Assembly: GCF_000971475.1 (NCBI RefSeq)
Contig: NZ_DF967585.1
Span: forward strand, 62,001-126,000
Source of the DNA: Sulfuricella sp. T08
Lineage (GTDB): Bacteria > Pseudomonadota > Gammaproteobacteria > Burkholderiales > Sulfuricellaceae
Length of the DNA: 64,000 nucleotides
Reading direction: 5' to 3'
Shown piece by piece: positions 9,156 through 17,738 of this stretch. Each line of letters begins with the position of its first letter. Position 1 is the stretch's first letter. The notes under the pieces are model-generated. The model made no database searches. It was not told where the DNA came from and saw only the letters and a program-made list of their open reading frames with translations. The position numbers and the translations under genes were made by a program.

Positions 9156-9560
9156 TCAGTTTCGGATGACCGGGTTGTTATCGTTCATCCAGTGGGTGAT
9201 GCCGTTGCGTACGTTGTAAACCTGCGTATAGCCCATCTTCGCCAGTTCACGCGCCGCGGCGTCGGTGCGGTTGCCGGAGCGGCAGATCAGGACGACCGGC
9301 GCATTCTTGTTCACCTCGGCGGTAAAGCGCGGCAAAAATTCCGGGTTCGTCCGTCCGGCTGCGTCAAAGAAGGTCAGTTTGCGGCTGCCTTCCACCACGC
9401 CGGTCTGGCGCCATTCCTCCGGCAAGCGGATGTCGTACAGGGGCACGCCCTGCGCCAGCAGCTCTTTCAACTTGGCGTTATCGACGTTGGTGTAGGGCGG
9501 CTCGGCGCAAGCGCCGAGACTAAGTGCAAAAAGTACGATGGCGAAGAGGCGAGCGATCAT
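9156..9560 (-). CDS. Rhodanese-like lipoprotein
   Basis: A 134-residue protein with a lipoprotein signal peptide ending in LSLGAC, so it should be anchored to a membrane through the Cys. The mature part is a single rhodanese domain: LYDIRLPEEW, then the active-site loop CRSGNRT with the catalytic Cys, then GYTQVYNVRNGITHW. Rhodaneses transfer sulfane sulfur or bind arsenate-like anions; an exported form suits sulfur handling in the periplasm. ATG 9560 has AAGGA upstream and begins the signal peptide. It lies 26 bases behind the TerC gene on the same strand, so the two may be co-transcribed. Confidence 0.88.
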   Translation of the reverse strand: MIARLFAIVLFALSLGACAEPPYTNVDNAKLKELLAQGVPLYDIRLPEEWRQTGVVEGSRKLTFFDAAGRTNPEFLPRFTAEVNKNAPVVLICRSGNRTDAAARELAKMGYTQVYNVRNGITHWMNDNNPVIRN

Positions 9561-9586
9561 GGGGTAATTCCTTTCATAAGTAGATT

Positions 9587-10558
9587 TCAATGGGATGGCT
9601 TGTCGCGCGTGGCGATCAGGCTGGCGACGACGCTAGCCCCGATCAGGACGGCGACGATGGCCAGCGAGGCTGCCACCGGCACGTGATACCACGGCGCGAT
9701 CAACATCTTGGCGCCGATGAAGGTGAGCACTATGGCCAGGCCGTATTTCAGCAGATGGAAGCGGTCCGCCACGTCGGCGAGCAGGAAATATAGCGCCCGC
9801 AAGCCCATGATGGCAAAGATGTTGGAGGTAAAGACGATGAAGGGGTCGGTGGTGATGGCAAAGATGGCCGGAATGGAGTCCACCGCGAACACCACGTCGG
9901 AGGTCTCGATCAGAATCAGCACCAGGAACAGCGGCGTGAAATAGCGCACGCCGTCCTTCATCACGGTGAATTCCTCGCCGTGATGGCCCTCGGAGATGCG
10001 CAGATGGCGGCGCGCGAATTTCAACACCGGGTTCTTGTTCAGGTCAGGCTCCTTCTCCGCCATCACCAGCATGCGCATACCGGTCACCACCAGAAATAAA
10101 CCGAAGATATACAGCACCCAGCTGAACTCCTGCACCAGCCAGGCCCCGGCCAGAATCATGACGGCGCGCAGGACGATGGCGCCCAGCACGCCGTAGACAA
10201 GCACCCGGCGCTGGAATTCGGCGGAGACGTGGAAGGACGAGAAAATCAGCAGGAAGATGAACACGTTGTCCACCGACAGCGACTTCTCGATCAGATAGCC
10301 GGTGAGGAATTCCAGCGCCTTGCGGTCGGCGATCTCCTGCCCGGCCGTGCCGTTCAGATACCACCACAGGCCGGCGTTGAACAGCAGCGCAAGGCTGACC
10401 CAGACCATCGACCAGGCGGCCGCCTCCCTGACGCTGACCTTGTGCGCCTTCCTGCCGCCGAAGACGAACAGGTCCAGCGCCAGCATGAACAGCACGAAAG
10501 CGATGAAGGCGGCCCACATCCAGGGTTCGCCGATGGAGATTGTGGTATTTGTATTCAT
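9587..10558 (-). CDS. TerC/Alx family integral membrane protein
   Basis: The 323-residue product has about nine hydrophobic segments and the TerC signatures: EKSLSVDNVFIFLLIFSSF near the middle and LILIETSDVVFAVDSIPAI later, with acidic residues inside membrane helices. The family exports or handles metal ions such as manganese; E. coli Alx is the best-known relative. The start at 10558 gives the usual N-terminus, although its ribosome-binding site is poor. I looked upstream for a yybP-ykoY manganese riboswitch and did not find one. Instead, tandem TTCGTA/TACGAA palindromes lie between this gene and the divergent ceramidase-like gene. Confidence 0.9.
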   Translation of the reverse strand: MNTNTTISIGEPWMWAAFIAFVLFMLALDLFVFGGRKAHKVSVREAAAWSMVWVSLALLFNAGLWWYLNGTAGQEIADRKALEFLTGYLIEKSLSVDNVFIFLLIFSSFHVSAEFQRRVLVYGVLGAIVLRAVMILAGAWLVQEFSWVLYIFGLFLVVTGMRMLVMAEKEPDLNKNPVLKFARRHLRISEGHHGEEFTVMKDGVRYFTPLFLVLILIETSDVVFAVDSIPAIFAITTDPFIVFTSNIFAIMGLRALYFLLADVADRFHLLKYGLAIVLTFIGAKMLIAPWYHVPVAASLAIVAVLIGASVVASLIATRDKPSH

Positions 10559-10613
10559 AAAAGGGAGCGGAATTTGACAGCGCCATAATACCGGCACTGT
10601 TCCATCAAGAAAA

Positions 10614-10651
10614 TTCGTATATTATTTACGAAGTGTTCGTTATTTACGAAG
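10614..10651. promoter_or_regulatory. Tandem palindromic operator-like sites
   Basis: Two copies of TTATTTACGAAG (10622-10633 and 10640-10651), spaced 18 bp apart. Each pairs with a preceding TTCGT (10614 and 10636) to form TTCGT-N-TACGAA palindromes. They lie between the divergent TerC and ceramidase-like genes. The arrangement suggests two dimer sites for a repressor or activator; the regulator is not identifiable here. Confidence 0.45.
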
Positions 10652-10732
10652 GCAATCTTGAAGCGCTCTCTGCACTGATGCCGATATTTTCCCCCGGATA
10701 CGCCCCCATGACCCATTCCACTTCGCCACACC

Positions 10733-11536
10733 GTGATGACGACTGATTCCCGCCGGGCGCGCCTGTTTCTGCTTGCCCTGCTTACCGGGGCGGTCGCGGC
10801 GATCATTGCGGCTCTCCCCCCTTTTCCGCAGCCGGCGGCCTATCACGACTTCGCCGACCAGCGCGCCTTCCTGGGCCTGCCCAACTTCCTTAATGTGGCT
10901 TCCAACGGCCTGTTCGTGCTGGTGAGCGCGGCCGGCCTGCGCTGGCTTACCGCCGCAGGAGGGGATGCGGCCTTCCGGGATCGCCGCGAACGCTGGATTT
11001 ATCTGGCATTCTTTCTCGGCCTGGCGCTGACCGGCATCGCTTCGGCCTGGTACCATCTGGACCCGGACAACGGGCGACTGCTGTGGGATCGCCTGGCGAT
11101 GACCATTGCCCTGATGTCCTGGCTGGCGGCAATTATCGCCGAGCGCATCGGCGGCGCAGTGGGGCTGGCGCTGTTGCCGACGCTGCTGGCCGCGGGCGCG
11201 GCCTCCGTACTCTACTGGGGCGCCACCGAGGCTTTGGGGGCAGGCGATCTGCGCGCCTATGGCATGGTGCATTTCTACCCGGCGCTGCTGATTCCGCTGC
11301 TTATTCTGCTGTTTCCTCCCCGCTACACCCGCGGCGGCGATACGCTGATGGTGCTCGGGTGGTATGCCGCGGCGCTCGGCGCCGAATTACTCGACCGGCA
11401 GATATTCGCCTTGGGCGGAATCGTCAGCGGCCATTCCGTCAAGCACGTCTTTGCCGCTCTGGCCGCCTGCTGGGTACTGCGCATGCTCAGGCTGCGGCGG
11501 CCCTGCGATCGTGGTGGGCGGCCGGCACTGGCGTAG
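10733..11536 (+). CDS. Alkaline ceramidase-like (CREST superfamily) membrane protein
   Basis: A 267-residue polytopic protein with about seven hydrophobic segments. It carries the CREST-type metal residues: Ser and His in SAWYHLDPDN, Asp in LLWDRLAM, and two His in SGHSVKHVFA near the C-terminus. CREST proteins are membrane hydrolases; bacterial members are annotated as alkaline phytoceramidase family, and their substrates are mostly unknown. The start could be ATG 10733 or the next ATG at 10736. It is divergent from terC across the palindromic sites, so the two could be co-regulated. Confidence 0.75.
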   Translation: MMTTDSRRARLFLLALLTGAVAAIIAALPPFPQPAAYHDFADQRAFLGLPNFLNVASNGLFVLVSAAGLRWLTAAGGDAAFRDRRERWIYLAFFLGLALTGIASAWYHLDPDNGRLLWDRLAMTIALMSWLAAIIAERIGGAVGLALLPTLLAAGAASVLYWGATEALGAGDLRAYGMVHFYPALLIPLLILLFPPRYTRGGDTLMVLGWYAAALGAELLDRQIFALGGIVSGHSVKHVFAALAACWVLRMLRLRRPCDRGGRPALA

Positions 11537-11676
11537 CTATCATGCAAGGCTGCTGCGCGTTGAGCCGTCCCTGTCGACACAATTATAAATGGAGAGCATG
11601 CGCCGCCACTGCCTATCCGCTGGCTCTGCTGTTCGATGTTACCATTGCCATCACACACCAGTTTTCCACGCCCCCC

Positions 11677-11935
11677 ATGTCCGGAACTGCATTACTGCCT
11701 CTGATCGTTGCAACCGCCTTCATCGGCTGTCTCCTTCCCGCTGCTGGCCCACTTCGGCAGGGGAGTGGCCGCCTTGGGCGCAGTCGGGATCATGGCGGGC
11801 TGCCTGGCATTGCTCGCCCCCCTGGTGCCGACCGTGCTGGCGGGGGAAAACCTGGTGACGGCCTACACATGGCTGCTCGCCTACGGCCTCGATCTTTCCT
11901 TCCGGCTCGACGGGCTGGGGCTGCTTTTCAATAAC
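11677..11935 (+). pseudogene. MrpA/MnhA-type antiporter N-terminal remnant, frameshifted
   Basis: The frame from ATG 11677 reads MSGTALLPLIVATAFIG. A shift near 11735-11745 moves into another frame that reads FPLLAHFGRGVAALGAVG and then LAYGLDLSFRLDGLGLLF. These are the first two membrane helices and the SFRLDGL motif of MrpA/NuoL-type antiporter subunits. Homology stops abruptly at about 11935, ten bases before the start of the GGDEF/EAL gene. Only about 85 of some 800-900 residues remain. It is a clear gene relic, broken by frameshift and truncation. Confidence 0.6.
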
Positions 11936-11945
11936 GGAGGCTGCA

Positions 11946-14642
11946 TTGATAGGCGGACAGACGACCTTAGAGCACCCATATTCACTGATGGAAGACCACT
12001 TGAAGGAAGCATCCACGACATACAGTCGCTTTTCCGGCTTGACGATGATTTCTGGTTTCGCCTGGCTGGCGGGGATCATTGCTCTGCTGGCTATAAGCCT
12101 CGCCAACGAATATCAGGAAGCTGACAAACATGCCCAGGTAGAGGTGGGTAATATCACACGGGTGCTGGAAGAGCATGCATTGGCAACCGTACATAAAGCT
12201 GACCTGCTGTTGCTCGAAGTACAAAGGAACGTGCGTCCAGACGACATGCGACTAGCTCCCGGCGTGAGCAGCTCACGTAGACAGGAACTCCACTCATTGA
12301 TGAAATCTCAGCTTGAGAGCATGCCAGAAGTGGCCGTGCTCCAAGTTACCAATGCTCTGGGAAATCACATTTACAGTTCGCTCGACACGGTTCCCCGTGT
12401 CAATATCGCCGACCGCTACCACTTCACGCGCCACAGAGACGACGGGGCGGCGGGGCTGGTGATTTCTCCACCTGTCGTCTCGCGCACCACCGGCAAATGG
12501 ACGCTAATATTGACTCGGCGGCTCAATTTCGAGGATGGTAGTTTCGCCGGCATCGTCAACGTCATATTGAACCTGGAATACTTCCAGCAATTCTACCAAA
12601 CCCTTAATCTAGGCACACATGGACTGGTGTCGCTGTACGACAAGGAGTTGCACCTCGCGGCGCGCTATCCGCCAAGTGAAAAAGATATGGGCAAGAAATT
12701 ACCTCAACTTAATGTAAGACCCTATATCGAGAAGGGGATAAAACACGGGGTCTACCACGGCAAGTCACCACTGGACGGCGTCGAGCGCCTGTACGGCTTC
12801 CGGCAGGTGAACGACCTTCCGCTGATCGTTATCGCTGGCATCGCCGAGGGCGACTATCTCGCCGAGTGGCATCGCCATATTTGGCAATACAGCGTTGGAG
12901 CAGTGATTTTCAGCTTGGTGATGATAGGTTTCGGATTGCGGCAGCGGCGGGCAGAGGAGGCTCTTAGCCAAAATGAGGTGAGATTCCGCTATATGCTGGA
13001 AACCAGCCCCATCGCAGTGCGAATTGCAGCATCCTCTGGTCACAATATTTTGTTTGCCAATCAGCGCTATGCTGAATTGATCAATTCGGCACGAGATAAG
13101 GTTATTGGCACAGATCCAAAACTGTTTTACGCCAACCCACAGGATTACGAAGATATTCTCCAGCAACTCGACAAAGGGTTATCGGTCACTAACAAGCTGG
13201 TCGAGTTGAAAATTCCCGGTGCCAGAAAAACCTGGGCCTTGGCCTCCTACTTCAGGATGGAATATGAAAATGAGCAGGCTGTTTTGGGCTGGTTCTATGA
13301 CGTGACCGACCTCAAGAATGCCGAGGATAAAATTTACAAAATGGCATTCTATGATGCACTGACGCAGCTACCTAATCGACGTCTGTTGATGGATCGCCTG
13401 AGCCAGGCGCTTGCAGCGAGCACGCGCAATGGGCAGTATGGCGCAGTACTGTTTATTGATCTCGATCACTTCAAAACCCTCAACGATACTAAAGGGCATG
13501 CCATTGGTGACCTGTTGCTTATCGATGTGGGAAAAAGGCTGCATTCCAGTGTGCGTGAAGGCGATACAGTGTCACGTTTGGGTGGTGACGAATTCCTGGT
13601 TGTGCTGGAAACGCTCAGTACTGATGCCGATGTCGCTGCAACGCAAGCCGAGATCGTTGCCGAGAAGATACGCACCACCCTGAGCGAAGCTTATACACTC
13701 AATGAACGCCTGTGCTATATCACGTCGAGTATCGGCATCGTTCTGTTTCGCGGTCATCAGGAAAGTACTGACGATTTGCTCCGGTATGCCGATACGGCGA
13801 TGTATCAAGCCAAAACGAGCGGCCGCAATACCATCCGTTTCTATGACTCAGCCATGCAGCGCGCCATCGATGCTCGCGCCAAACTTGATGATGAATTGCG
13901 TCTCGCACTCAAAAAACAACAATTTCATCTGTATTACCAAATTCAAGTGGACAACTTGCGCCGTTCTATTGGTGCAGAAGTATTATTGCGCTGGGAGCGC
14001 CCTGAACACGGCTTGGTATCCCCTGCGCAATTTATCCCGCTTGCCGAAGAAACCGGACTCATCATACCGATAGGGATATGGGTGCTTCAAACTGCCTGTG
14101 CGCAACTTGCAGCTTGGCAACATGATGCACTGACCCGCGATCTGACACTGGCGGTAAATGTCAGCGCCAAGCAATTCCATGAGGTTGACTTTGTTACCCA
14201 AGTACAGCGTGTGCTGCTGGAGAGTGGCGCAAAGCCTTCGCACCTGAAACTGGAATTGACCGAAAGCACCATGCTGGAAAATGTCGAGGACACCATCACC
14301 AAGATGCATGAAATACAAATGCTTGGTGTGAGTTTCTCGATGGATGATTTCGGCACCAGTTATTCTTCGCTGCAATACTTGAAACGCTTGCCGTTGAGTC
14401 AAATCAAGATTGACCAATCGTTTGTCCGTGACATCGTCAGCGACCCTAACGACGCCTCCATCGTGCAGACCATCATCGCGATGACTGAGGCGCTTGGGCT
14501 AAACGTGATCGCGGAAGGTGTGGAAAACGAAGCGCAGCGCCAATTCCTCGAGAAACGCGGCTGCAATGCTTTCCAGGGATACTTGTTTAGCAAACCTGTA
14601 CCGTTGGATGAGTTTATGGAATTCCTGAAAAACCGGATCTAA
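11946..14642 (+). CDS. Membrane-bound PAS-GGDEF-EAL protein
   Basis: An 898-residue signalling protein for cyclic di-GMP turnover. There is a membrane helix at about residues 31-53, a periplasmic sensor of about 250 residues (PDC/Cache-like by layout), a second helix near 312-332, a PAS domain (about 345-455), GGDEF (about 460-635) and EAL (about 640-890). The cyclase motif is intact (RLGGDEF). In the phosphodiesterase domain the signature is EVL (AEVLLRW), while LELTES, MDDFGTSYSS and IAEGVE are kept; EVL forms can be active. The gene starts with TTG at 11946, which has GGAGG at 11936-11940; an internal ATG at 11988 lacks such a site. The ligand is unknown. Confidence 0.93.
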   Translation: MIGGQTTLEHPYSLMEDHLKEASTTYSRFSGLTMISGFAWLAGIIALLAISLANEYQEADKHAQVEVGNITRVLEEHALATVHKADLLLLEVQRNVRPDDMRLAPGVSSSRRQELHSLMKSQLESMPEVAVLQVTNALGNHIYSSLDTVPRVNIADRYHFTRHRDDGAAGLVISPPVVSRTTGKWTLILTRRLNFEDGSFAGIVNVILNLEYFQQFYQTLNLGTHGLVSLYDKELHLAARYPPSEKDMGKKLPQLNVRPYIEKGIKHGVYHGKSPLDGVERLYGFRQVNDLPLIVIAGIAEGDYLAEWHRHIWQYSVGAVIFSLVMIGFGLRQRRAEEALSQNEVRFRYMLETSPIAVRIAASSGHNILFANQRYAELINSARDKVIGTDPKLFYANPQDYEDILQQLDKGLSVTNKLVELKIPGARKTWALASYFRMEYENEQAVLGWFYDVTDLKNAEDKIYKMAFYDALTQLPNRRLLMDRLSQALAASTRNGQYGAVLFIDLDHFKTLNDTKGHAIGDLLLIDVGKRLHSSVREGDTVSRLGGDEFLVVLETLSTDADVAATQAEIVAEKIRTTLSEAYTLNERLCYITSSIGIVLFRGHQESTDDLLRYADTAMYQAKTSGRNTIRFYDSAMQRAIDARAKLDDELRLALKKQQFHLYYQIQVDNLRRSIGAEVLLRWERPEHGLVSPAQFIPLAEETGLIIPIGIWVLQTACAQLAAWQHDALTRDLTLAVNVSAKQFHEVDFVTQVQRVLLESGAKPSHLKLELTESTMLENVEDTITKMHEIQMLGVSFSMDDFGTSYSSLQYLKRLPLSQIKIDQSFVRDIVSDPNDASIVQTIIAMTEALGLNVIAEGVENEAQRQFLEKRGCNAFQGYLFSKPVPLDEFMEFLKNRI

Positions 14643-15473
14643 CAGGATAATATTAGCCTTGACAGCACTTGTCTCAAATTGGCGCGGAAGTGCCGGCCAA
14701 GAAGCTGGAATTGGATGTCGACTTTAATATTGTATTCTAATGAAAAGCTCGTTGTCGTAGTCGGCCAGATGTCCAGACGGTGGATGTAGAGGAAGGAGTT
14801 CGCCCCTTTGAGGCCTGCAACCGGGTCTCGATGCCCGGTTTGATAGATAATTTAAGTGGTTTCTCCTCATGCGGGCACACCTATCCCGTTAAACGGAGGT
14901 GCTTGAGCGATCAGTTTGGCCAATCGCCGCAGATTTTGCACGGTTACAGATTTTAAGTGGAAATTGTTGGCGCTTGGAGGCCATGAACTTCGGATCGTCG
15001 GCCTGAACGGTCATACACCGAATGCCAAAAAGCGACCACTCAGTAGGCTGCTGGATGTCTGCTTTCCTGGAAGATGAGCTGGCGCTTTAGACGAAGCCGT
15101 CCTTAAGACGCTCTCCAAAGCTGCCTTTCAGAAGTGCCTAAGAAACCAGTGGCGATTGACTGCGGCTACCCGACTCAGTGATACTCTAGTAGCGTGTCGC
15201 TGCACTTCAGACCGGCCCTGAAATAAGGTAGGCCCCTTTTGTTTAAGCGCCCCTGAAAACGCCGATCTTTGGGAAAATAAGGGGGGCATAGGTACTTGCT
15301 GCGAACGCTGTTTCAGGTCTTGTTCCGGGTCAGGATTAAGGGCGAGATGGCGTCCTTGGCGGCACTTCGACCATGATTCGGCTCTCCAACGGTCTGGAAG
15401 ATGTCGCCGACCTGAAGCATGCGCCCGGATGATCTCCCGCAAAAACACCTATATTTAATGGAACTTTCTGACG
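14643..15473. other. Long gap without a recognisable gene
   Basis: About 830 bases with only short, arginine- and histidine-rich frames on both strands, none with a credible start, ribosome-binding site or family motif. The base composition is coding-like in places (14750-15100 and 15200-15450), so it may hold the worn remains of one or more genes. I could not identify them, and see no RNA gene or terminal inverted repeat. Confidence 0.4.
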
Positions 15474-16265
15474 ATGTGCGAGCTTTTTGGGATGTCTGCC
15501 AGCCAAGCCGTGACAGCAAGAGGCACACTCAGTGATTTTCGTCTGCGTGGCGGACTGGCGGCGGACAACCCTGACGGATGGGGACTCGCCTGGTGGGAGA
15601 ATGGTGTTTTTCGTCTTTCCAAGGAGCCGCTGCCGGCGCACCAGAGCGTGCTTTTCGCGTGTTTGTGCAAAACCACGCGCTCTAACCTGATTGTCGCTCA
15701 TGTGCGCAAAGCCAGGTTTCCGCCCGTCAACACCATGGACAATACGCATCCGTTCCAGCGGGTATGTTGCGGAAAAGAATGGGTGTTTGCCCACAATGGG
15801 CTGGTGCCTGATATCGTGGAGATGGAGCGCGCAAATAACGGTTCGGTCTGTCAACCTGCAGGAGAAACCGATTCGGAATATGCCTTTTGTCACCTCCTGA
15901 GCCATATCTCCCAGAACATCCTGGCCTCCCCTGCCGCGAATGCAAACTTCTCGTTCCCCATCGTGGCGATGATCAGTGAACTGATCGCATCGCACGGCAA
16001 GTTCAATTTTCTCATGTCGGACGGAGAGCATCTGATCGCATACGGCCATGACAGGCTCCACTATCTGGAACAGAGAGATTCGTATCCCCAAGACGGCACT
16101 CCGGCCGACAGCGCCATGATCGCCACGGAGCCTTTGTCCGGGAATAAAAACTGGACCGCTTTCGAGGCGGGGGAGTTGCGCATTTACCGTTTCGGCAGAG
16201 TAGTGTGGCGAATCCTGACTCGACCATCCAACCAGATTTCCGATCTGGGGAGGATGTCCACATGA
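15474..16265 (+). CDS. Class II glutamine amidotransferase (YafJ-like)
   Basis: The 263-residue product begins MCELFGMSA, so Cys2 becomes the N-terminal nucleophile after Met removal, as in Ntn-type glutamine amidotransferases. Further family marks are NPDGWGLAWW, VAHVRKAR, THPFQ and FAHNGLV. Stand-alone proteins of this YafJ type have no synthase domain and their acceptor substrate is unknown. The stop overlaps an ATG (ATGA at 16262-16265) that opens a decayed aminotransferase fragment, so the gene was probably once translationally coupled to a cysteine-desulfurase-like partner. Confidence 0.88.
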   Translation: MCELFGMSASQAVTARGTLSDFRLRGGLAADNPDGWGLAWWENGVFRLSKEPLPAHQSVLFACLCKTTRSNLIVAHVRKARFPPVNTMDNTHPFQRVCCGKEWVFAHNGLVPDIVEMERANNGSVCQPAGETDSEYAFCHLLSHISQNILASPAANANFSFPIVAMISELIASHGKFNFLMSDGEHLIAYGHDRLHYLEQRDSYPQDGTPADSAMIATEPLSGNKNWTAFEAGELRIYRFGRVVWRILTRPSNQISDLGRMST

Positions 16266-16332
16266 GCGATCCGGTTTTCTCGACTACAACGCATCCACTC
16301 CAGTGGCGCCAGAAGTGGCTGACGCCATCAAG
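16262..16332 (+). pseudogene. Class V aminotransferase (NifS-like) N-terminal remnant
   Basis: ATG 16262 overlaps the amidotransferase stop and starts MSDPVF. After a frame slip, the sequence from 16279 reads LDYNASTPVAPEVADAIK, the near-invariant start of NifS/IscS-like cysteine desulfurases (LDYNATTPV). Nothing homologous follows. Only about 18 residues remain, but the motif is distinctive. It indicates a deletion that removed almost all of the gene. Confidence 0.6.
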
Positions 16333-16811
16333 CTATCACCGTGGCCGGAATGGCCGAAAAACCGTCACATAAAATTAAGAAATCTTATTGACAGCAGACC
16401 TGATTCAGGGGCTTCCACAAAACCTGTGGATATCTCTGTGCAAAACCATGTAACAAAAAGATAACCTGATTGTTTGATAAAGGATTTATATAGTTTGTCC
16501 AAAAGATAAGCTAATATATTCATTATTAAATTCAAAGAGTTGAATAATAAGCAAGATCAATCAATGGGTTTGGGTAGTTATTAAAGTAAATTATTAAGTT
16601 GAAGCGGTAACTGTGGACAGTTTGCTCACTAAATCCAGCAAATATACTTGGAATCAGGACTATACTGCTTTTCAGCGGCATCGTTTTTATGATGGTCGCC
16701 GCTCCCAGGCGGACACGCTAAAGCGGGTCCGGTTATTTCAAACAGTGAACGTCTGCTCTTGTATGGTTAGGGTGGTGGCAACGGCTTTCTTATGTAACAG
16801 TTAAGTAGCCG
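16333..16811. other. AT-rich gap without a recognisable gene
   Basis: AT-rich sequence following the aminotransferase remnant. It has one near-match to a DnaA box (TGTGGATAT, about 16424) and two AAAGATAA words. A 63-codon frame at 16613-16804 lacks a ribosome-binding site and any family motif. Probably a deletion scar plus promoter sequence. Confidence 0.4.
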
Positions 16812-16877
16812 GGGTGGAGGGGCAGCGTCTGCACCTGTTCTCCCTACCGAGAGACAGGTATCGAAAGCCCTCCACCC
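16812..16877 (+). promoter_or_regulatory. Nested inverted repeat in the leader of the K+ channel gene
   Basis: GGGTGGAGGG (16812-16821) pairs with CCCTCCACCC (16868-16877). Inside, ACCTGTTCTC (from 16833) pairs with GAGAGACAGGT (to 16859). Together they can fold into a long two-part hairpin ending about 15 bases before the ribosome-binding site of the channel gene. It could be an RNA control element or a terminator for upstream transcription; no U-tract follows. Confidence 0.45.
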
Positions 16878-16908
16878 ACACCACTCAGCGTCGAGGAGGA
16901 ATCTAGCG

Positions 16909-17340
16909 GTGTTAATAGTTGGCACCTTTTGCATAGTGCTGCTCGTGCTCACCACTGTCATTCACTACGAAGTGCTCCGCGCGCTGAGTAGAGGACTTCC
17001 AGTGGCCGCTATTCCCGTGCGAGCAAAGCTTATTGTTGTCATCTTCGGAGCGTTCTTCGCACATGCTGTCGAGATCGTCCTGTACGCCCTCGCGATATAT
17101 GTACTCGTCCGCTACTTGGGCTTGGGTACACTGGGTGAATCAGGCAATTTCTCCATCAACACCTCTCTGTACTTCTCGACGGAGACGTATACATCTCTCG
17201 GCTACGGGGATGTTATTCCTAGCGGAGATTTGCGACTGCTCGCTGGTATGGAAGCTCTCAACGGCCTGCTATTAATCGGATGGTCGGCCTCATACACTTA
17301 CATTTCGATGGAGCGCTTCTGGGGGGATGACGACAGTTAA
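16909..17340 (+). CDS. Two-TM potassium channel pore protein
   Basis: A 143-residue membrane protein with an N-terminal helix (residues 2-19), a second helix (about 40-68), a pore loop and a C-terminal helix. The selectivity filter is explicit: TSLGYGDV (G98-Y99-G100-D101), as in Ion_trans_2 potassium channels. No cytoplasmic RCK or cyclic-nucleotide domain is present. It begins with GTG at 16909 behind a strong GAGGAGGA site. It overlaps by 14 bases a decayed DUF1451 gene that begins at ATG 17327. The role is potassium or general cation permeation; gating is unknown. Confidence 0.85.
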   Translation: MLIVGTFCIVLLVLTTVIHYEVLRALSRGLPVAAIPVRAKLIVVIFGAFFAHAVEIVLYALAIYVLVRYLGLGTLGESGNFSINTSLYFSTETYTSLGYGDVIPSGDLRLLAGMEALNGLLLIGWSASYTYISMERFWGDDDS

Positions 17341-17654
17341 TAAGGGTGGCCGCGACTTGGCGCAGACGGCGGAAGACATGAAGGTGTTGGGCCAGGAGGC
17401 CAAGGAGCATTTGCAACCAGCGCAGTCGGTACCGGCGCCCTGTCCTCGATAGCTCGGCTGCTCGAGGCGGCCGGCTTGGCGCTGCAGTTTCTCTCGCACA
17501 AGGCAGAGGACGCCCTGCACTACCATACCGGCGACATCACAGCGGCCGGGACGTAACCTGCACGCAATGTGGTCAGCAGAGGCACCTTAAACGCACCACC
17601 AAGATCCCGCCCTGCCCGAGTTGCCACGGCACCGAGTTCCGCAAGTGGTACTGA
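17327..17654 (+). pseudogene. DUF1451 zinc-ribbon gene broken by frameshifts
   Basis: ATG 17327 lies inside the end of the channel gene and reads GRDLAQTAEDMKVLGQEAKEH. The frame then shifts near 17410 to GALSSIARLLEAAGLALQFL and HYHTGDITAAGT. It shifts again near 17553 to TCTQCGQQRHLKRTTKIPPC, PSCHGTEFRKWY and TGA at 17652-17654. The order (acidic helical N-terminus, HTGxIT, CxxCG, PPCPxC, GTxFxR) is that of DUF1451 zinc-ribbon proteins. Two frame changes are needed to join it, so it is a pseudogene unless the sequence has indel errors. Confidence 0.75.
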
Positions 17655-17738
17655 GCGATGTGGCGGCGGTTGTCGCTTGAACCGCTGGCACGAGCGTGGC
17701 CTTTTCGTGCGCCTGCGAGTGCGTGCCGCCACGCTCAG

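Noticed and set aside
10559-10732. yybP-ykoY manganese riboswitch ahead of the TerC gene.
   Set aside because: The conserved loop sequences of that riboswitch are not present on the minus strand; only the TTCGTA/TACGAA palindromes are.
14690-15448. Possible transposase or insertion-sequence remains in the 830-base gap.
   Set aside because: No transposase motif, terminal inverted repeats or target duplication could be found.
16400-16460. Replication-origin-like DnaA box cluster (TGTGGATAT, AAAGATAA words).
   Set aside because: Only one near-match to the DnaA box, no unwinding element or origin genes nearby.
16613-16804. 63-codon frame before the K+ channel gene.
   Set aside because: No ribosome-binding site, no conserved motif, and it ends just before the leader hairpin of the channel gene.
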